Source of the DNA: Pedobacter sp. PLR | Lineage (GTDB): Bacteria; Bacteroidota; Bacteroidia; Sphingobacteriales; Sphingobacteriaceae | Assembly: GCF_026239675.1 (NCBI RefSeq) | Contig: NZ_JAPIVQ010000001.1 | Coordinates: 806,001 to 870,000, forward strand | Length of the DNA: 64,000 nt | Reading direction: 5' to 3' | Part shown: positions 9,854-19,900 of the stretch, in pieces | Numbering within the stretch: position 1 is the stretch's first letter | How the letters are laid out: every line of letters starts with the position of its first letter | Translations under genes and position numbers: made by a program | The notes under the pieces: generated by a model | What the model was told of the DNA's origin: nothing | The model's database searches: none | Seen by the model: only the letters and a program-made list of their open reading frames with translations

Positions 9854-10708
9854 CTATAAATAACTGTATCTAAAAGGGTATACCGTTGTTCCATACACAT
9901 GTACCTGCCCGTTGGTGGCAATTTGTCCCGCAGAACGGTCAGAGTTGAAATCGTTAATTTTCAATGGCGTACCATCAGAGTAAACAATCTTCATATTGAT
10001 TAAACCATCCGGATCAAAACCTGGCGCACCCTGTATAAAATTAGAAACTATAAGAAAGGTATTAGGAGCTGTCCCCGCAGGATTTGGGGTCGACTTAGTG
10101 ACCATATAGCTCAACATAGATTCATCTTTTTTGGCCACAGATCCCGGAGGAAGCAAGGTTTGGAAAGTCGTATTCGTCGTAACGGCATTGTTAAAGCCAT
10201 AGTCCCCCTGAAGGATCAGGTATAAAAAGTAATTTTTGACTGTTTCTTTAGAATAATCGCTCCATTTTGTTGCAGGACGGGTTTTTGGTCTGGCTGTAAC
10301 AGGATCCATTATCGGAACACCATTTGCGTCTTTTAGTACAATCGGCACATCAAACCAAAACCCGCTTTTAGGCAGCTTCGTTTTGTCATCCAATACACGG
10401 ATGGCATCATTGTGTAAAAAGAGGAATGTTCTGCCCGGCTTTTCGTACTCTGCAAGGTCTATTCCTGCATAGTCCAGTCCAAGCTTCATATATTTAAAAA
10501 CCGTATCATTCAATTTGGTGGGAACAACTGCACGCGTCTCCAGGTACTGTCTGGCGGTCATGTAAAGGTTAGGATCTAACTCCTGTTTGATATACTCATG
10601 GTCTTTCTGTACATCCAGACCAAACATAGAGCAGGAAGAAAGGGCTGCTGAAACCAGCAGAAAAAAGGCACCCTTTTGTATATTTTTATATTTTTTCATT
10701 GCTATCAA
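9854..10708 (-). CDS. Surface lipoprotein, fasciclin-like (putative glycan-binding)
   Basis: Predicted outer-membrane lipoprotein directly after SusD, the usual place for a surface glycan-binding protein. The lipobox is SAALSSC near residue 27. The fold looks fasciclin (FAS1)-like: TFLFLHNDAIRVL in the middle and IATNGQVHVYGTTVYPFRY at the C-terminus resemble the ends of FAS1 domains. No catalytic motif is visible. Start could be 10708 or the ATG at 10699 (MKKYKN). It ends 13 bases before the large hairpin that precedes the GH2 gene. The lipoprotein call is firm; FAS1 similarity is moderate and glycan binding is inferred from position. Confidence 0.7.
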   Translation of the reverse strand: MIAMKKYKNIQKGAFFLLVSAALSSCSMFGLDVQKDHEYIKQELDPNLYMTARQYLETRAVVPTKLNDTVFKYMKLGLDYAGIDLAEYEKPGRTFLFLHNDAIRVLDDKTKLPKSGFWFDVPIVLKDANGVPIMDPVTARPKTRPATKWSDYSKETVKNYFLYLILQGDYGFNNAVTTNTTFQTLLPPGSVAKKDESMLSYMVTKSTPNPAGTAPNTFLIVSNFIQGAPGFDPDGLINMKIVYSDGTPLKINDFNSDRSAGQIATNGQVHVYGTTVYPFRYSYL

Positions 10709-10743
10709 TTTAAACTGTGATTAATTCTTTGAAACGAGGAAAA

Positions 10744-12312
10744 TTACTCGGAATAAGGCTGATTTTGAACCAATAAACTATTTGAGTTCAATACATTCCT
10801 GTTAATAGGCCAGAAATATCTACGCTTATCGGTGCCCCAGCCTACAGGCGTAGCCCCTTGTTCAATCTGACGGGTAATCAGGATTGGATCCATAAACTCG
10901 GCCACGCGGTCGGTACGGACAAGGTCAAACCAGCGTTTTCCCTCAGCAAATAATTCCAACTGACGCTCCTGTAAAATCGCTGTTTCCAGATCTTTAGCTG
11001 TAGGAAATTGATTCGCAGTATAAGCCACCAGACCGGCCCTGACATGAATCAGATTCAGATATTTCAAAGCATTTAACTGATCTCCGGTCTTGTTTAAGGC
11101 CTCAGCATACAATAAGTACTGGTCAGACAAACGGTACATTGGCAACAACACATTTAAAGTAGCTCCAAAAGTCCCGGCATAAGTATAAGCTCCTAAAAGG
11201 CCGGGCGTATATACTCCCGGGTACCATTTCCATGTCCTGTCTCTGGTTTTAGTATTGATGTCAAAGCTTTGTTTCACCCGGATATCAGTCGTACTTAAAG
11301 ACCATTTGGTGAAAATCTCTTCAGAAATTCTATACGGTGTATTGTTAGGTGAAGTAGAAATACCAGCCATACAAGCGCAACCATTAGCCGCATAATCCCA
11401 ATGGATATTCCAGATCGCTTCCACACTACTTGCCGGATTGACGAACATATCTTTCCAGGTAGCCGTTGGCTGCAGATCTGTCGCTGCACCACCTGAGCCA
11501 GTAACTGTAGCACCTGCGGCATTGTACACTTTCCCTGTTGGTCCTTTTGCAGCGAACAATCTCTTGCTCCAGATAATGGCATTTGGATAATCCTTTTTCC
11601 ACATGTATACATCAGCCATCATCGCGCATACTGCTGCCTCACTAATGTAAAACACTTTGGCTGTGGCTCCTTTAGCCATCGTATTATAAGCCATTGTCAA
11701 ATCTGATATCACCTGATTCAATACTTTTTCCTCTGAATCTCTCGCCTGTTCCGGATCGTCATAAATACTTTCGTAAGGCTCTGTTCTGATTGGAGCTCCT
11801 CCCCATACTCTGGCGATATAGAAATAAGACATGGCCCTCATCGCGTAACATTCCGCCATGTAGCTCTTTAAAGTAGCCGCAGGAAGTTCATTGGCTGAAC
11901 CCGGCTGGGTATAAGTATTTACTTCAGGAAGCTTTTTGATCAACAGATTTGCACGTCCGATCACCTGATATAAAGGACTCCAGTCTCCCCATTCATTATT
12001 GGCGGTCAGCGTATTGAAATGCATTTCATTGTCTGCATTCTTAGAATAGGTTTTAAACCTTTCAAAATTGTCTGCTCTTGCATCTCCCCAATACGTGTAT
12101 CGGTTAAAGAACTGCTTCTCACCGATCAGTAAACGTTGAAATCCACCGTACATACCGGCCATTCCCGCTTCCGCATCGAATCTGTTTTTGTAGAAATTCT
12201 CCAGGGTACCATCAGAAAGTGGTTTTTCATCCACCAGTTTCTTACAACCGGACGATACGATGCCCAGTCCTAAAAGTGTTATAAAAAATATCTTTTTCAT
12301 GCTCGTAATCAT
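10744..12312 (-). CDS. SusD/RagB-family outer-membrane lipoprotein
   Basis: Surface lid of a SusCD glycan importer. The lipobox is GIVSSGC near residue 23. N-terminal TPR-like helices carry FYKNRFDAEAGMAG and MRAMSYFYIARVWGGAP; the C-terminal half has DQYLLYAEALNKTGD and ERQLELFAEGKRWFDLVR, both typical of SusD. Its start codon overlaps the SusC stop as TAATG, which implies translational coupling. Length (522) is normal. Together with the upstream TonB-dependent receptor it should bind and pass oligosaccharides of the fucose/galactose-containing substrate to the periplasm. Confidence 0.95.
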   Translation of the reverse strand: MITSMKKIFFITLLGLGIVSSGCKKLVDEKPLSDGTLENFYKNRFDAEAGMAGMYGGFQRLLIGEKQFFNRYTYWGDARADNFERFKTYSKNADNEMHFNTLTANNEWGDWSPLYQVIGRANLLIKKLPEVNTYTQPGSANELPAATLKSYMAECYAMRAMSYFYIARVWGGAPIRTEPYESIYDDPEQARDSEEKVLNQVISDLTMAYNTMAKGATAKVFYISEAAVCAMMADVYMWKKDYPNAIIWSKRLFAAKGPTGKVYNAAGATVTGSGGAATDLQPTATWKDMFVNPASSVEAIWNIHWDYAANGCACMAGISTSPNNTPYRISEEIFTKWSLSTTDIRVKQSFDINTKTRDRTWKWYPGVYTPGLLGAYTYAGTFGATLNVLLPMYRLSDQYLLYAEALNKTGDQLNALKYLNLIHVRAGLVAYTANQFPTAKDLETAILQERQLELFAEGKRWFDLVRTDRVAEFMDPILITRQIEQGATPVGWGTDKRRYFWPINRNVLNSNSLLVQNQPYSE

Positions 12313-15300
12313 TAAAATCCAATGTTAATACCTAAACCTAACTCTCTTCTTTTCGGATATTTTCCAGTATCATCTCCTGGCGTTAATGTGCTGGAGCTAA
12401 ACTCCGGATCATAACCTGTGTAATTAGTCCAGGTAGCCAGGTTGGTACCATAGATATAGGCACTGATGTTTTTGGTAAAAACTCTTTTCGACATCGCCGG
12501 CGTAAAACGATAAGTAAATCTTGCGCTTGATAAACGAATAAAAGAGGCATTCTCCAGGAACATACTGTTACCATTTGCTTTCTGACTACCTCTGGTGTCT
12601 TTATCCGGGAAATATGGATAGGTAGCAATATCACCTTGTTTGGTCCATGCCCCATAAATCGCTTCTGGTAATGCTGGTCCGTTTGAAGAACTGTTATTGG
12701 TTAAACCTTGTTTAAGGGAATTGTAAACCTGGCCACCAATCGTTCCGTTAAAAATAAAGGACAGGGAGAATTGCTTATAGCTCAGGTTATTGATCAGGCC
12801 GAAGTAAAAATCAGGTTGTGCATTTCCAATCACATGACGATCTGCGTCATCGATTACCCCGTCATTATTAATATCCACCCACTCAGTGTCACCACCTTTC
12901 AGTTTTGCACCATTGGCCGACAAACTTTTTACTGTTCCGGTATAAGGCTGCCCGTTTAAGGTATAACCATCACACACTGAGGTCATGTAAGTTTTTCCTA
13001 AAGCGTCTACGGCTTCCACCACTCTAACATTTACAGGTTCTAATTTTATCCCGTCTGTGTTAAAAGCATTGGACACATCGTAGGGGAAAACCCCTTTATT
13101 TTTCCAGCCATAAAAGTCACCGATGTTACCACCTTCCTGAATCAGGTGTTTATTTCCGGCAATAAATTCCTGACCGTTATAAAGCTTTAGAATCTTTCCT
13201 TTTTCAAAAGTTAAGTTTCCGGTAACGCTCCAGGTGAATTTATCAGTTTTAATAGGAGTACCATTTAAGGCAAGTTCCAGTCCTTTATTCTCAATATTTC
13301 CAACATTCACTTTTACCGTATTGAATCCTGTTTCTTTAGGAATCTGACGGTCATACAATAAATCATTGGTCGTTTTAATATAATAATCGGCGCTCAGGTT
13401 CAATCGTCCTTTCATAAAGACAAGGTCCATTCCCAGATTCTGAGTCACCGTATTTTCCCATTTAATCGTTGGATTTCCAAAAGTTTCCATCAGAGAAGCA
13501 CCGGCAACACCGCCATAACTATTACTACCGACTTCAATTCTTTGGATAGACTCATAGTTTCCACTGGCATCATTACCCACGGTACCATAACTCACCCTTA
13601 ACTTCGCATCATCAAGGTATTTCTTAGCCCAGCCCATAAATTTCTCATCTGAGAATCTCCATGCCGCAGAGCCTGAAATAAAACTTCCTGACCTTCTGTC
13701 TCTACCAAATCTGGAAGAAGCATCATTTCTAAAAGTACCCTGAACAATATAACGGCCTTTGTAATTATAGCCCGGACGAAAAAAGAAGGAAGCTAAGGAG
13801 TAAGCAGTTGCACCTACCCTTTGTTTGGTCAGGTCTACCATATTGGCACCGGTCACAAAATGCACATCTTCCGCAATTAAATTCTTACCCTCCAGGTTCG
13901 TAAAATCAGAACGCGTTCTGTCCATACTAAAGCCGGCTAAACCAGTGATGGTATGGTCATTTCCGATAACTTTATTGTAGTTAAAGAAACCCTGAGTCTC
14001 ATAATACACCCTTCTGGTCGTTCCGTTTCTGGCCAGATTTTCAATTCCGTTAGCACTTAAAAATCTAGGCATAAAATACACCGATTTTCCATCATCCAGC
14101 TGCGCATTAAAAGTCGCCGTGAAATTCAGGTCTTTGATAATGTCATACCTTAAAGAGTTCGAAATTTGCGCTTTATAAGTATCCTGGGTATTGTCTTCCA
14201 GCAACGCATTTGCGACGGGATTTCTTTTCGAATTCAGGTAACTGGTTAAAGTCCCGTCAGGGTAATAAATCCGGGCATAAGAAGGACGGTCGAATACTGG
14301 TTTTAAAGAGTTGTTAATGCTCGTAAAGTTTCCGGTCTGAAAGTAATAGGAAGCATTGGTAGCCCATTTCACTTTTGGTGATACCTGAAACTCCACATTA
14401 AATCTGGATTGCAACCTTTTAATCCAGGTATTCAGTGCGATACCCTGATCATCAAGGTAATTTCCGGATCCGTAATAAGTTATTCCTTTTTGTCCGCCGC
14501 TAACACTCAGCTTCACCTCATTACGGTGACCGGTGTTACCTAAAAGCATGTCCTGAAGGTCATTGTCTGAATTAAAACTTGGATTCAGGGAATCTACAAG
14601 ACCACCTGCATTCCCGTTCGGGTTACCTGCCTGTAGTTTTCTGTAGTAACGCAATTCGGAAGCATTTGCCTGTGCAATTTTATGCGCCAGCTTACCAAAA
14701 ACATGAGAATATTGTGCGTCGATCCTTGAATTTCCGTCTTGTCCTCTTTTAGTAGTAATCAAAATTACCCCATTGGCAGCCCTTGCACCATAAATAGCCG
14801 CAGATGCTGCATCTTTAAGCACTTCAATATTTTGAATATCACTTGGGTTAATGGTACTTCCATTGTCACTAATTACCCCGTCAATTACATATAAAGGATT
14901 GGAACCATTGCCATCTGTAGAAAACGTAGAAGCTCCCCTGATCTTAATAGAGCCTTCTGCTCCGGGTTCACCACCATCGTTCATCACCAGTACCCCTGCT
15001 GCCTGACCTTGTAAAGCATCAAAAAGGTTAATCGGCTGGCGTTCTTCGATATCCTTTGCATTCACAGAAGATATTGCCGCGGTAAGATCTCTTTTTTTGG
15101 TTTTCCCACCGTAACCGGTGACTACAATTTCATCGAGATCATTTAAGTTCTCTTTAAGGGAGACATTGATGGTCGTTTTTGTCCCTACCGGAATTTCCTG
15201 GGGGATAAAACCGATATAAGTAAAAACAAGGACTTGATTTGGACCGGTCAGGGAAACAGTGTATACACCATCACCGTTGGTGGAAGTGCCCACGGCCGTT

Positions 15301-15500
15301 CCTTTTATTTTCACACCTACACCCGGGAGCGGCACTCCCTTATCATCCTTCACCACGCCTTTTACTTTAATTGTTTGTGCAAATGCGGAAGGGGAAAACA
15401 ACATCCCTATGGCTAGTAAAACGATTACGCCAACCTTCCTGATCGGGCACACTTTCCATTTGTCAGACAAATAGAGGTTCATAGTATAAATTTGATTCAT
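12312..15500 (-). CDS. SusC/RagA-family TonB-dependent transporter
   Basis: Outer-membrane barrel that imports oligosaccharides with energy from TonB. Signal peptide ends at SAFAQ near residue 42. A carboxypeptidase-regulatory-like domain (IKVKGVVKDDKGVPLPG) precedes the plug with DEIVVTGYG and LKDAASAAIYGARAANGVI, and the chain ends with a beta-signal LGLGINIGF. There is no STN domain, so it should not be controlled by an anti-sigma factor; the AraC and hybrid regulators upstream fit this. An internal ATG at 15482 (MNLYLSDKW) is an equally good start. Confidence 0.95.
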   Translation of the reverse strand: MNQIYTMNLYLSDKWKVCPIRKVGVIVLLAIGMLFSPSAFAQTIKVKGVVKDDKGVPLPGVGVKIKGTAVGTSTNGDGVYTVSLTGPNQVLVFTYIGFIPQEIPVGTKTTINVSLKENLNDLDEIVVTGYGGKTKKRDLTAAISSVNAKDIEERQPINLFDALQGQAAGVLVMNDGGEPGAEGSIKIRGASTFSTDGNGSNPLYVIDGVISDNGSTINPSDIQNIEVLKDAASAAIYGARAANGVILITTKRGQDGNSRIDAQYSHVFGKLAHKIAQANASELRYYRKLQAGNPNGNAGGLVDSLNPSFNSDNDLQDMLLGNTGHRNEVKLSVSGGQKGITYYGSGNYLDDQGIALNTWIKRLQSRFNVEFQVSPKVKWATNASYYFQTGNFTSINNSLKPVFDRPSYARIYYPDGTLTSYLNSKRNPVANALLEDNTQDTYKAQISNSLRYDIIKDLNFTATFNAQLDDGKSVYFMPRFLSANGIENLARNGTTRRVYYETQGFFNYNKVIGNDHTITGLAGFSMDRTRSDFTNLEGKNLIAEDVHFVTGANMVDLTKQRVGATAYSLASFFFRPGYNYKGRYIVQGTFRNDASSRFGRDRRSGSFISGSAAWRFSDEKFMGWAKKYLDDAKLRVSYGTVGNDASGNYESIQRIEVGSNSYGGVAGASLMETFGNPTIKWENTVTQNLGMDLVFMKGRLNLSADYYIKTTNDLLYDRQIPKETGFNTVKVNVGNIENKGLELALNGTPIKTDKFTWSVTGNLTFEKGKILKLYNGQEFIAGNKHLIQEGGNIGDFYGWKNKGVFPYDVSNAFNTDGIKLEPVNVRVVEAVDALGKTYMTSVCDGYTLNGQPYTGTVKSLSANGAKLKGGDTEWVDINNDGVIDDADRHVIGNAQPDFYFGLINNLSYKQFSLSFIFNGTIGGQVYNSLKQGLTNNSSSNGPALPEAIYGAWTKQGDIATYPYFPDKDTRGSQKANGNSMFLENASFIRLSSARFTYRFTPAMSKRVFTKNISAYIYGTNLATWTNYTGYDPEFSSSTLTPGDDTGKYPKRRELGLGINIGF

Positions 15501-15736
15501 ACTTCAGTTTTAAAAATGAGTAAATACTTTAATTGATCTTCAGCTAATCAGACCGGGAATCCGGTAATCACACTGGTCAGGAGGAAGCAGCCATGTATCC
15601 CAGATGGCTCTTAGTGGTGGTGGTCATTTTCATACTTTTGGTTAGTTTAGTTTATTTTGGTTATTCTAAGGGACGAATTATTTTTCAGGAATCAGTCGGT
15701 CGGTTTGGCGTAGTTGTCAACAGAATTGGCTCGTCT

Positions 15737-16624
15737 TTAGTTGACATATTCCGTTACAAATTCCCGCTGATAACAGAGTGGACTTTTCCCGGTTACTTTC
15801 TTAAAACACTTATGGAAGCTGGCGAAATTATTAAAGCCACTATTGTAGCAGATTTGTTTAAGGTTGAGGTGTGCTTCTATTAAAAGCTTGCAGGCCTGCC
15901 CTACTTTGATCTCTGTCAGAAACTGAGAATAGGTTTTTCGGGTACGCGATTTAAAATAGCGGCAAAAAGAATTGGGGCTGATCTTTGCTACATCAGCAAT
16001 TTCTTCCAGGCAGATCTTATTCCTGAAATTGGCATAGGTATATTCATAGATATCACTGATCCGGTCTTTCTCTACCTGCTCCAGGTCGTATTGAAATCCG
16101 ACAGAAGCCAGGGTTTCCAGCTCGCCACATTTGGAGATTTCCAGTAGTGCCTGCATCAGCATGATGATTCTTTCTGTTCCCTCTGCTTCCAGCATCCTGC
16201 CGAGTAATGCAGCAACCTGCTCTTTGTTTTTTCCGGTAACCTTCACCCCTCTTCTCGATTTCTCCATCACATCTTTCAGCGCTTTGTTTTCCGGCAGGTT
16301 CAGAAAGAAATCTCCCCAAAGGTCTTCGCTAAAATGAGCAACTTTCACATCTGCTGTCCCGCTCTTTTCGCCACCTTCAAAATAGGCATCCTCAAATCTC
16401 CAGTAATGTGGAAGATGAGCGCCGACAAGAATAATGTCTCCGGAATTAAAAGACTGAATATTATCACCGATAAACTGGGTGCCTTTACCTTCATTAAAAT
16501 AAATCAATTCCAGTTCCTGGTGGTAATGCCATTTGTTATTTACAAATGGTTCGACATCCTGTCTCACACTAAATGATTGAGCAGGAGCCATCGATACTTT
16601 TAGTAATTGTGCTTTCATAATCAA
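15737..16624 (-). CDS. AraC-family regulator with N-terminal cupin domain
   Basis: Cytoplasmic transcription factor, probably sensing a sugar released by the locus. Residues 1-130 form a cupin-like sensor (WHYHQELELIYFNEGKGTQF, then HLPHYWRFED). The C-terminal 100 residues hold two helix-turn-helix motifs: CLEEIADVAKISPNSFCRYF and LKQICYNSGFNNFASFHKCF. It lies between the hybrid sensor gene and susC on the same strand, with about 240 bp to susC. A second start at 16618 (MKAQLL) is possible. Having both an AraC and a hybrid two-component regulator in one locus suggests layered control. Confidence 0.9.
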   Translation of the reverse strand: MIMKAQLLKVSMAPAQSFSVRQDVEPFVNNKWHYHQELELIYFNEGKGTQFIGDNIQSFNSGDIILVGAHLPHYWRFEDAYFEGGEKSGTADVKVAHFSEDLWGDFFLNLPENKALKDVMEKSRRGVKVTGKNKEQVAALLGRMLEAEGTERIIMLMQALLEISKCGELETLASVGFQYDLEQVEKDRISDIYEYTYANFRNKICLEEIADVAKISPNSFCRYFKSRTRKTYSQFLTEIKVGQACKLLIEAHLNLKQICYNSGFNNFASFHKCFKKVTGKSPLCYQREFVTEYVN

Positions 16625-16638
16625 TAGTTGTTTAGTTG
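16625..16638 (-). promoter_or_regulatory. A/C-rich leader motif before AraC gene
   Basis: The minus strand reads CAACTAAACAACTA here, directly upstream of the AraC start. Near-identical motifs precede the susC genes at 28470 and 52820. It is probably an unstructured leader that helps ribosome loading in the absence of a Shine-Dalgarno sequence. Confidence 0.4.
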
Positions 16639-16835
16639 AAATCCGAGAGAATTACCAGAACATTTATTCGAAACACAAGGGATACGATCATCTTATTACC
16701 GGAGTAAACTCCAGTATATACTAGCGGGGAGGAATCCTGGGAAACATTTCCATAGCTGGAAAATACAGGACAAGAAATCATGGAATACGCGTTCATCAGA
16801 TCTTTGGTCTTACAGATAAATTATACTTGGTTTAG

Positions 16836-16843
16836 CTAAAGTA
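16836..16843 (-). promoter_or_regulatory. Candidate -7 element TACTTTAG
   Basis: The octamer is close to the Bacteroidota -7 consensus TAnnTTTG and lies 26 bp downstream of a phased direct repeat, the spacing expected for an activator-dependent promoter reading toward the AraC and susC genes. The leader to the AraC start would be about 210 bases. Confidence 0.35.
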
Positions 16844-16868
16844 CCGCTCCTGTATGGTTCTGAGGGGG

Positions 16869-16901
16869 GAAATTCTTAAGTATAAAGGGTGAAATTCTTA
16901 A
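16869..16901 (-). promoter_or_regulatory. 22-bp-phased direct repeat, candidate regulator site
   Basis: GAAATTCTTAA (plus-strand reading) occurs at 16869-16879 and 16891-16901, exactly 22 bp apart (two helical turns), each preceded by a G-run. It falls between the hybrid sensor gene and the AraC gene. Tandem repeats at this phasing are typical binding sites for AraC-type DNA-binding domains, including those of hybrid two-component regulators. Confidence 0.5.
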
Positions 16902-16912
16902 ATGACCAATAA

Positions 16913-19900
16913 TTATTCTTCCAGTGCATAATCAGAAGGTGTTCTGCCAAACTGTTTCACAAACTCTTTGCTGAAATATTTAGGGTCACTAAAACCAACG
17001 AGATAGGCAATCTCATAGACGGTATATACCTTTTGCCGAAGGAGCTGGGCAGCCCTTTTCAGGCGGACAGATTTGATGAAATTATTAACGGTGAGACCGG
17101 TCAGCACTTTAATCTTTTTATAAAGGATTGGCGTACTCATCCCCAGGTCTGAAGCCAGGGTATTCACGCTAAACTCCGGTGTAGTAAAGTTGTTTTCAAT
17201 CAGGGTCATCACCTTGTTCAGGAACTCTTCATCGGAAGACTCAATTAAAATATTAGCGGGTTGCAGGGTAATCTGCTGACTAAACTTCCGCCTCATATTT
17301 GCCTGAAGCAAGAGCAGGTTAGAAATGGTCAGTTGCAATCTACTGATGCTAAAAGGCTTGGTGAGGTAAGCCTCAGCACCGGTTTTCAGGCCATTCACCT
17401 CATGGATGTTTCCGGTTCTTGCGGTCAGCAAGATCACCGGAATATGGCTGGTCCTGACATCAGTTTTTAAGGTACGGCATAACTCCAGCCCGTCCATTAC
17501 CGGCATCATCACATCACTCACAATCAGGTCCGGTATTTTTTCTATGGCTATCTGTACGCCCAGCTCCCCGTTTTCTGCTTCCAGAATCAGATAATACGGA
17601 CGTAAGGACTGTACAATAAAATCCCTCACTTCATGGTTATCTTCTACGATCAAAATCGTAACCTGCTCATCTATCTCAGTGGCTTCTGATACCGGAACCA
17701 GAAGCATTAGATCCTCCACCGGGCTCTCCCCAACCAGGTAATGTGCTGGATTTTCACTATTCAGGAAATCCTGAACCAGTTCATCTTTTGAAAAATGTGC
17801 CTGCCCTAATTTCAACTTCAGACAGAAGCAGGTACGTATCTCCACTTCGGGAATATCTTTTTGATCTGCTAAAAACAACGTACCATGGTGCAGCTCCGCG
17901 ATCTTCTTAGAAAGCGCCAGCCCTATCCCGGTCCCACTATTTCTGGATAGCGGATCTTTAATCTGATAGAAATTACTGAACAGCTTATCTCTGCTTTCTT
18001 CCGGAATCCCCTTCCCATTGTCGCAGGTATGGATTTCGACAAAGCCATCGGCTGTTTTTAAGACTGATAAACGGATCATCCCGCCGTCCGGTGTACATTT
18101 AAAGGCGTTGGACAATAGATTATACAGTACCTTTTCCAGCTGCTCATCGTCAAAATAGACCTCAATCTGCTCCTCTTCTGATAAGAACTGGTAATCGATA
18201 TGTTGTTTAATGGCCAGATCTGTAAAAGAAAGATAAATCTCCTTAGCAAAGCTGACGATATTTCCAGGTACAATATTCAGACTTAGTTTTCCGGATTCTG
18301 CTTTTCTAAAATCCAGTAATTCATTCACCAATCTGGTTAATCGGCCTGCATTTCTTCTGACCGTCAACAGTTTCCTGTTCAGGGCCGGAGACTCCTGCGT
18401 CTCATTGATCAAGGTTTCTAAAGGCCCCTCGATCAAGGTAAGCGGCGTTCTGATCTCATGAGATACATTGGTAAAGAAGTCAAGTTTCATTTGATAAACG
18501 TCCTGCTCGCGTTTCAGGAGTGCTCTGATCCAAAGGAACCTGGAGAACAAAAACAACAGACCGGCAAAAGCCGACAAATAAATGAGGTAGGCCCACCAGG
18601 TTTTCCAGAAGGGCGGGTTCACATGGATCAGGAGCTTAGTAGGCACCGGATTCCAAACCCCGTCATTATTAGAACCGCGGATCAATAAAGTATAAGTGCC
18701 GGAAGGAAGATTGGTAAAGGTAGCCGAAGGACTACTCACATAATTCCAGTCCTTTTCAAAACCTTCCAGTTTATAGGCATATCTGTTCTTTTCCGATTTG
18801 ATATAATTGAGGACGGCAAAATCTACCGTAAAAATATTCTGATGGTAAGAGAAAGTAATCTCTTTAGTCAGACTGATGTTCTCTTTCAGCAATTGTGTCT
18901 CATCATTGATCGCGATTGGTTTATTAAATAGGCGGAGCCGGGTAAACACCACTTTCGGCACCCTGTCGTTGTCTTTAATCTGATTCGGATAGAAGCTGAC
19001 CAAACCATTAAATCCACCAAAGAAGAACTCACCTTTACTGTCTCTAAAGAAAGAGTTGTAATTGAACACATTCCCGGGAAGGCCATCCCTAACGGTATAA
19101 GTCTTAAAAGTCTTGCGGTCAAATTTCGACAAGCCATTGTCCGTACTGATCCAAAGATTGCCTTTATCGTCTTCCAGCATCCCCAGAATTACGTTGCTTG
19201 GTAAACCGTCTTCCTTTTTAAAGGAGCGGATGGTTTTATTTTGAGGCATATAACGGATCAATCCTGATTCATAGCCACCTAACCAGATGTAACCACGGGA
19301 ATCTTCCTGCACAAAGTTGATGTCATTGAACGACATGCGCTCGTCATTGTTCTTAAACTTGCGGATCCTGGTCGAATTTGGCGCCAGAATATAGGTTCCT
19401 GAACTACAGCAAATCCAGATGTTATTTTTTGAATCCTGGAACAAACACCGCACTACTTTTAAATCATGTTTATCATGGTCGCCAAAAAATGGCGAGAAGT
19501 TATCTTTTTCCTCATTATAAAGGAAAAGACCATTGGCACGGGTACCGATCCAGAAACGCTGCTGCCGGTCGTGCAGTAAAGAAATAATCCGGCTGGAATT
19601 TAAAGCCGTAGGATCTGTAGGGTTTGCGGTATAATGCCTGAAGCTTTTAGTGGCCGGAAGGTATTGGTCCAGTCCGCCTTCATAAGTCCCCACCCATACC
19701 TTTCCTTTATGGTCAATAGAAACGGCTTTCACCAGGGTAGAACTCAGGGAAGAAGGATTTTCAGGATCATGACGGAAACTACTGAACTTCCCCGAAGCAC
19801 GGTCGTAATAGTTTAGCCCCTCCGCTTCCGTCCCTATCCAAAGGTTCTTTTTTGAATCTTCCACAATAGAACTCACTACATTGCTGCTGAGCCCGTTTTT

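Noticed and set aside
15593..15883. 96-codon plus-strand frame between susC and the AraC gene
   Set aside because: Its second half is antisense to the AraC gene and the first half lies in the susC promoter region. No family match; the hydrophobic start is probably chance.
16632..16796. 54-codon minus-strand frame in the leader of the AraC gene
   Set aside because: It is in the right place for a leader peptide, but has no hallmark composition and the arrangement is not supported by an overlap or a clear start signal.
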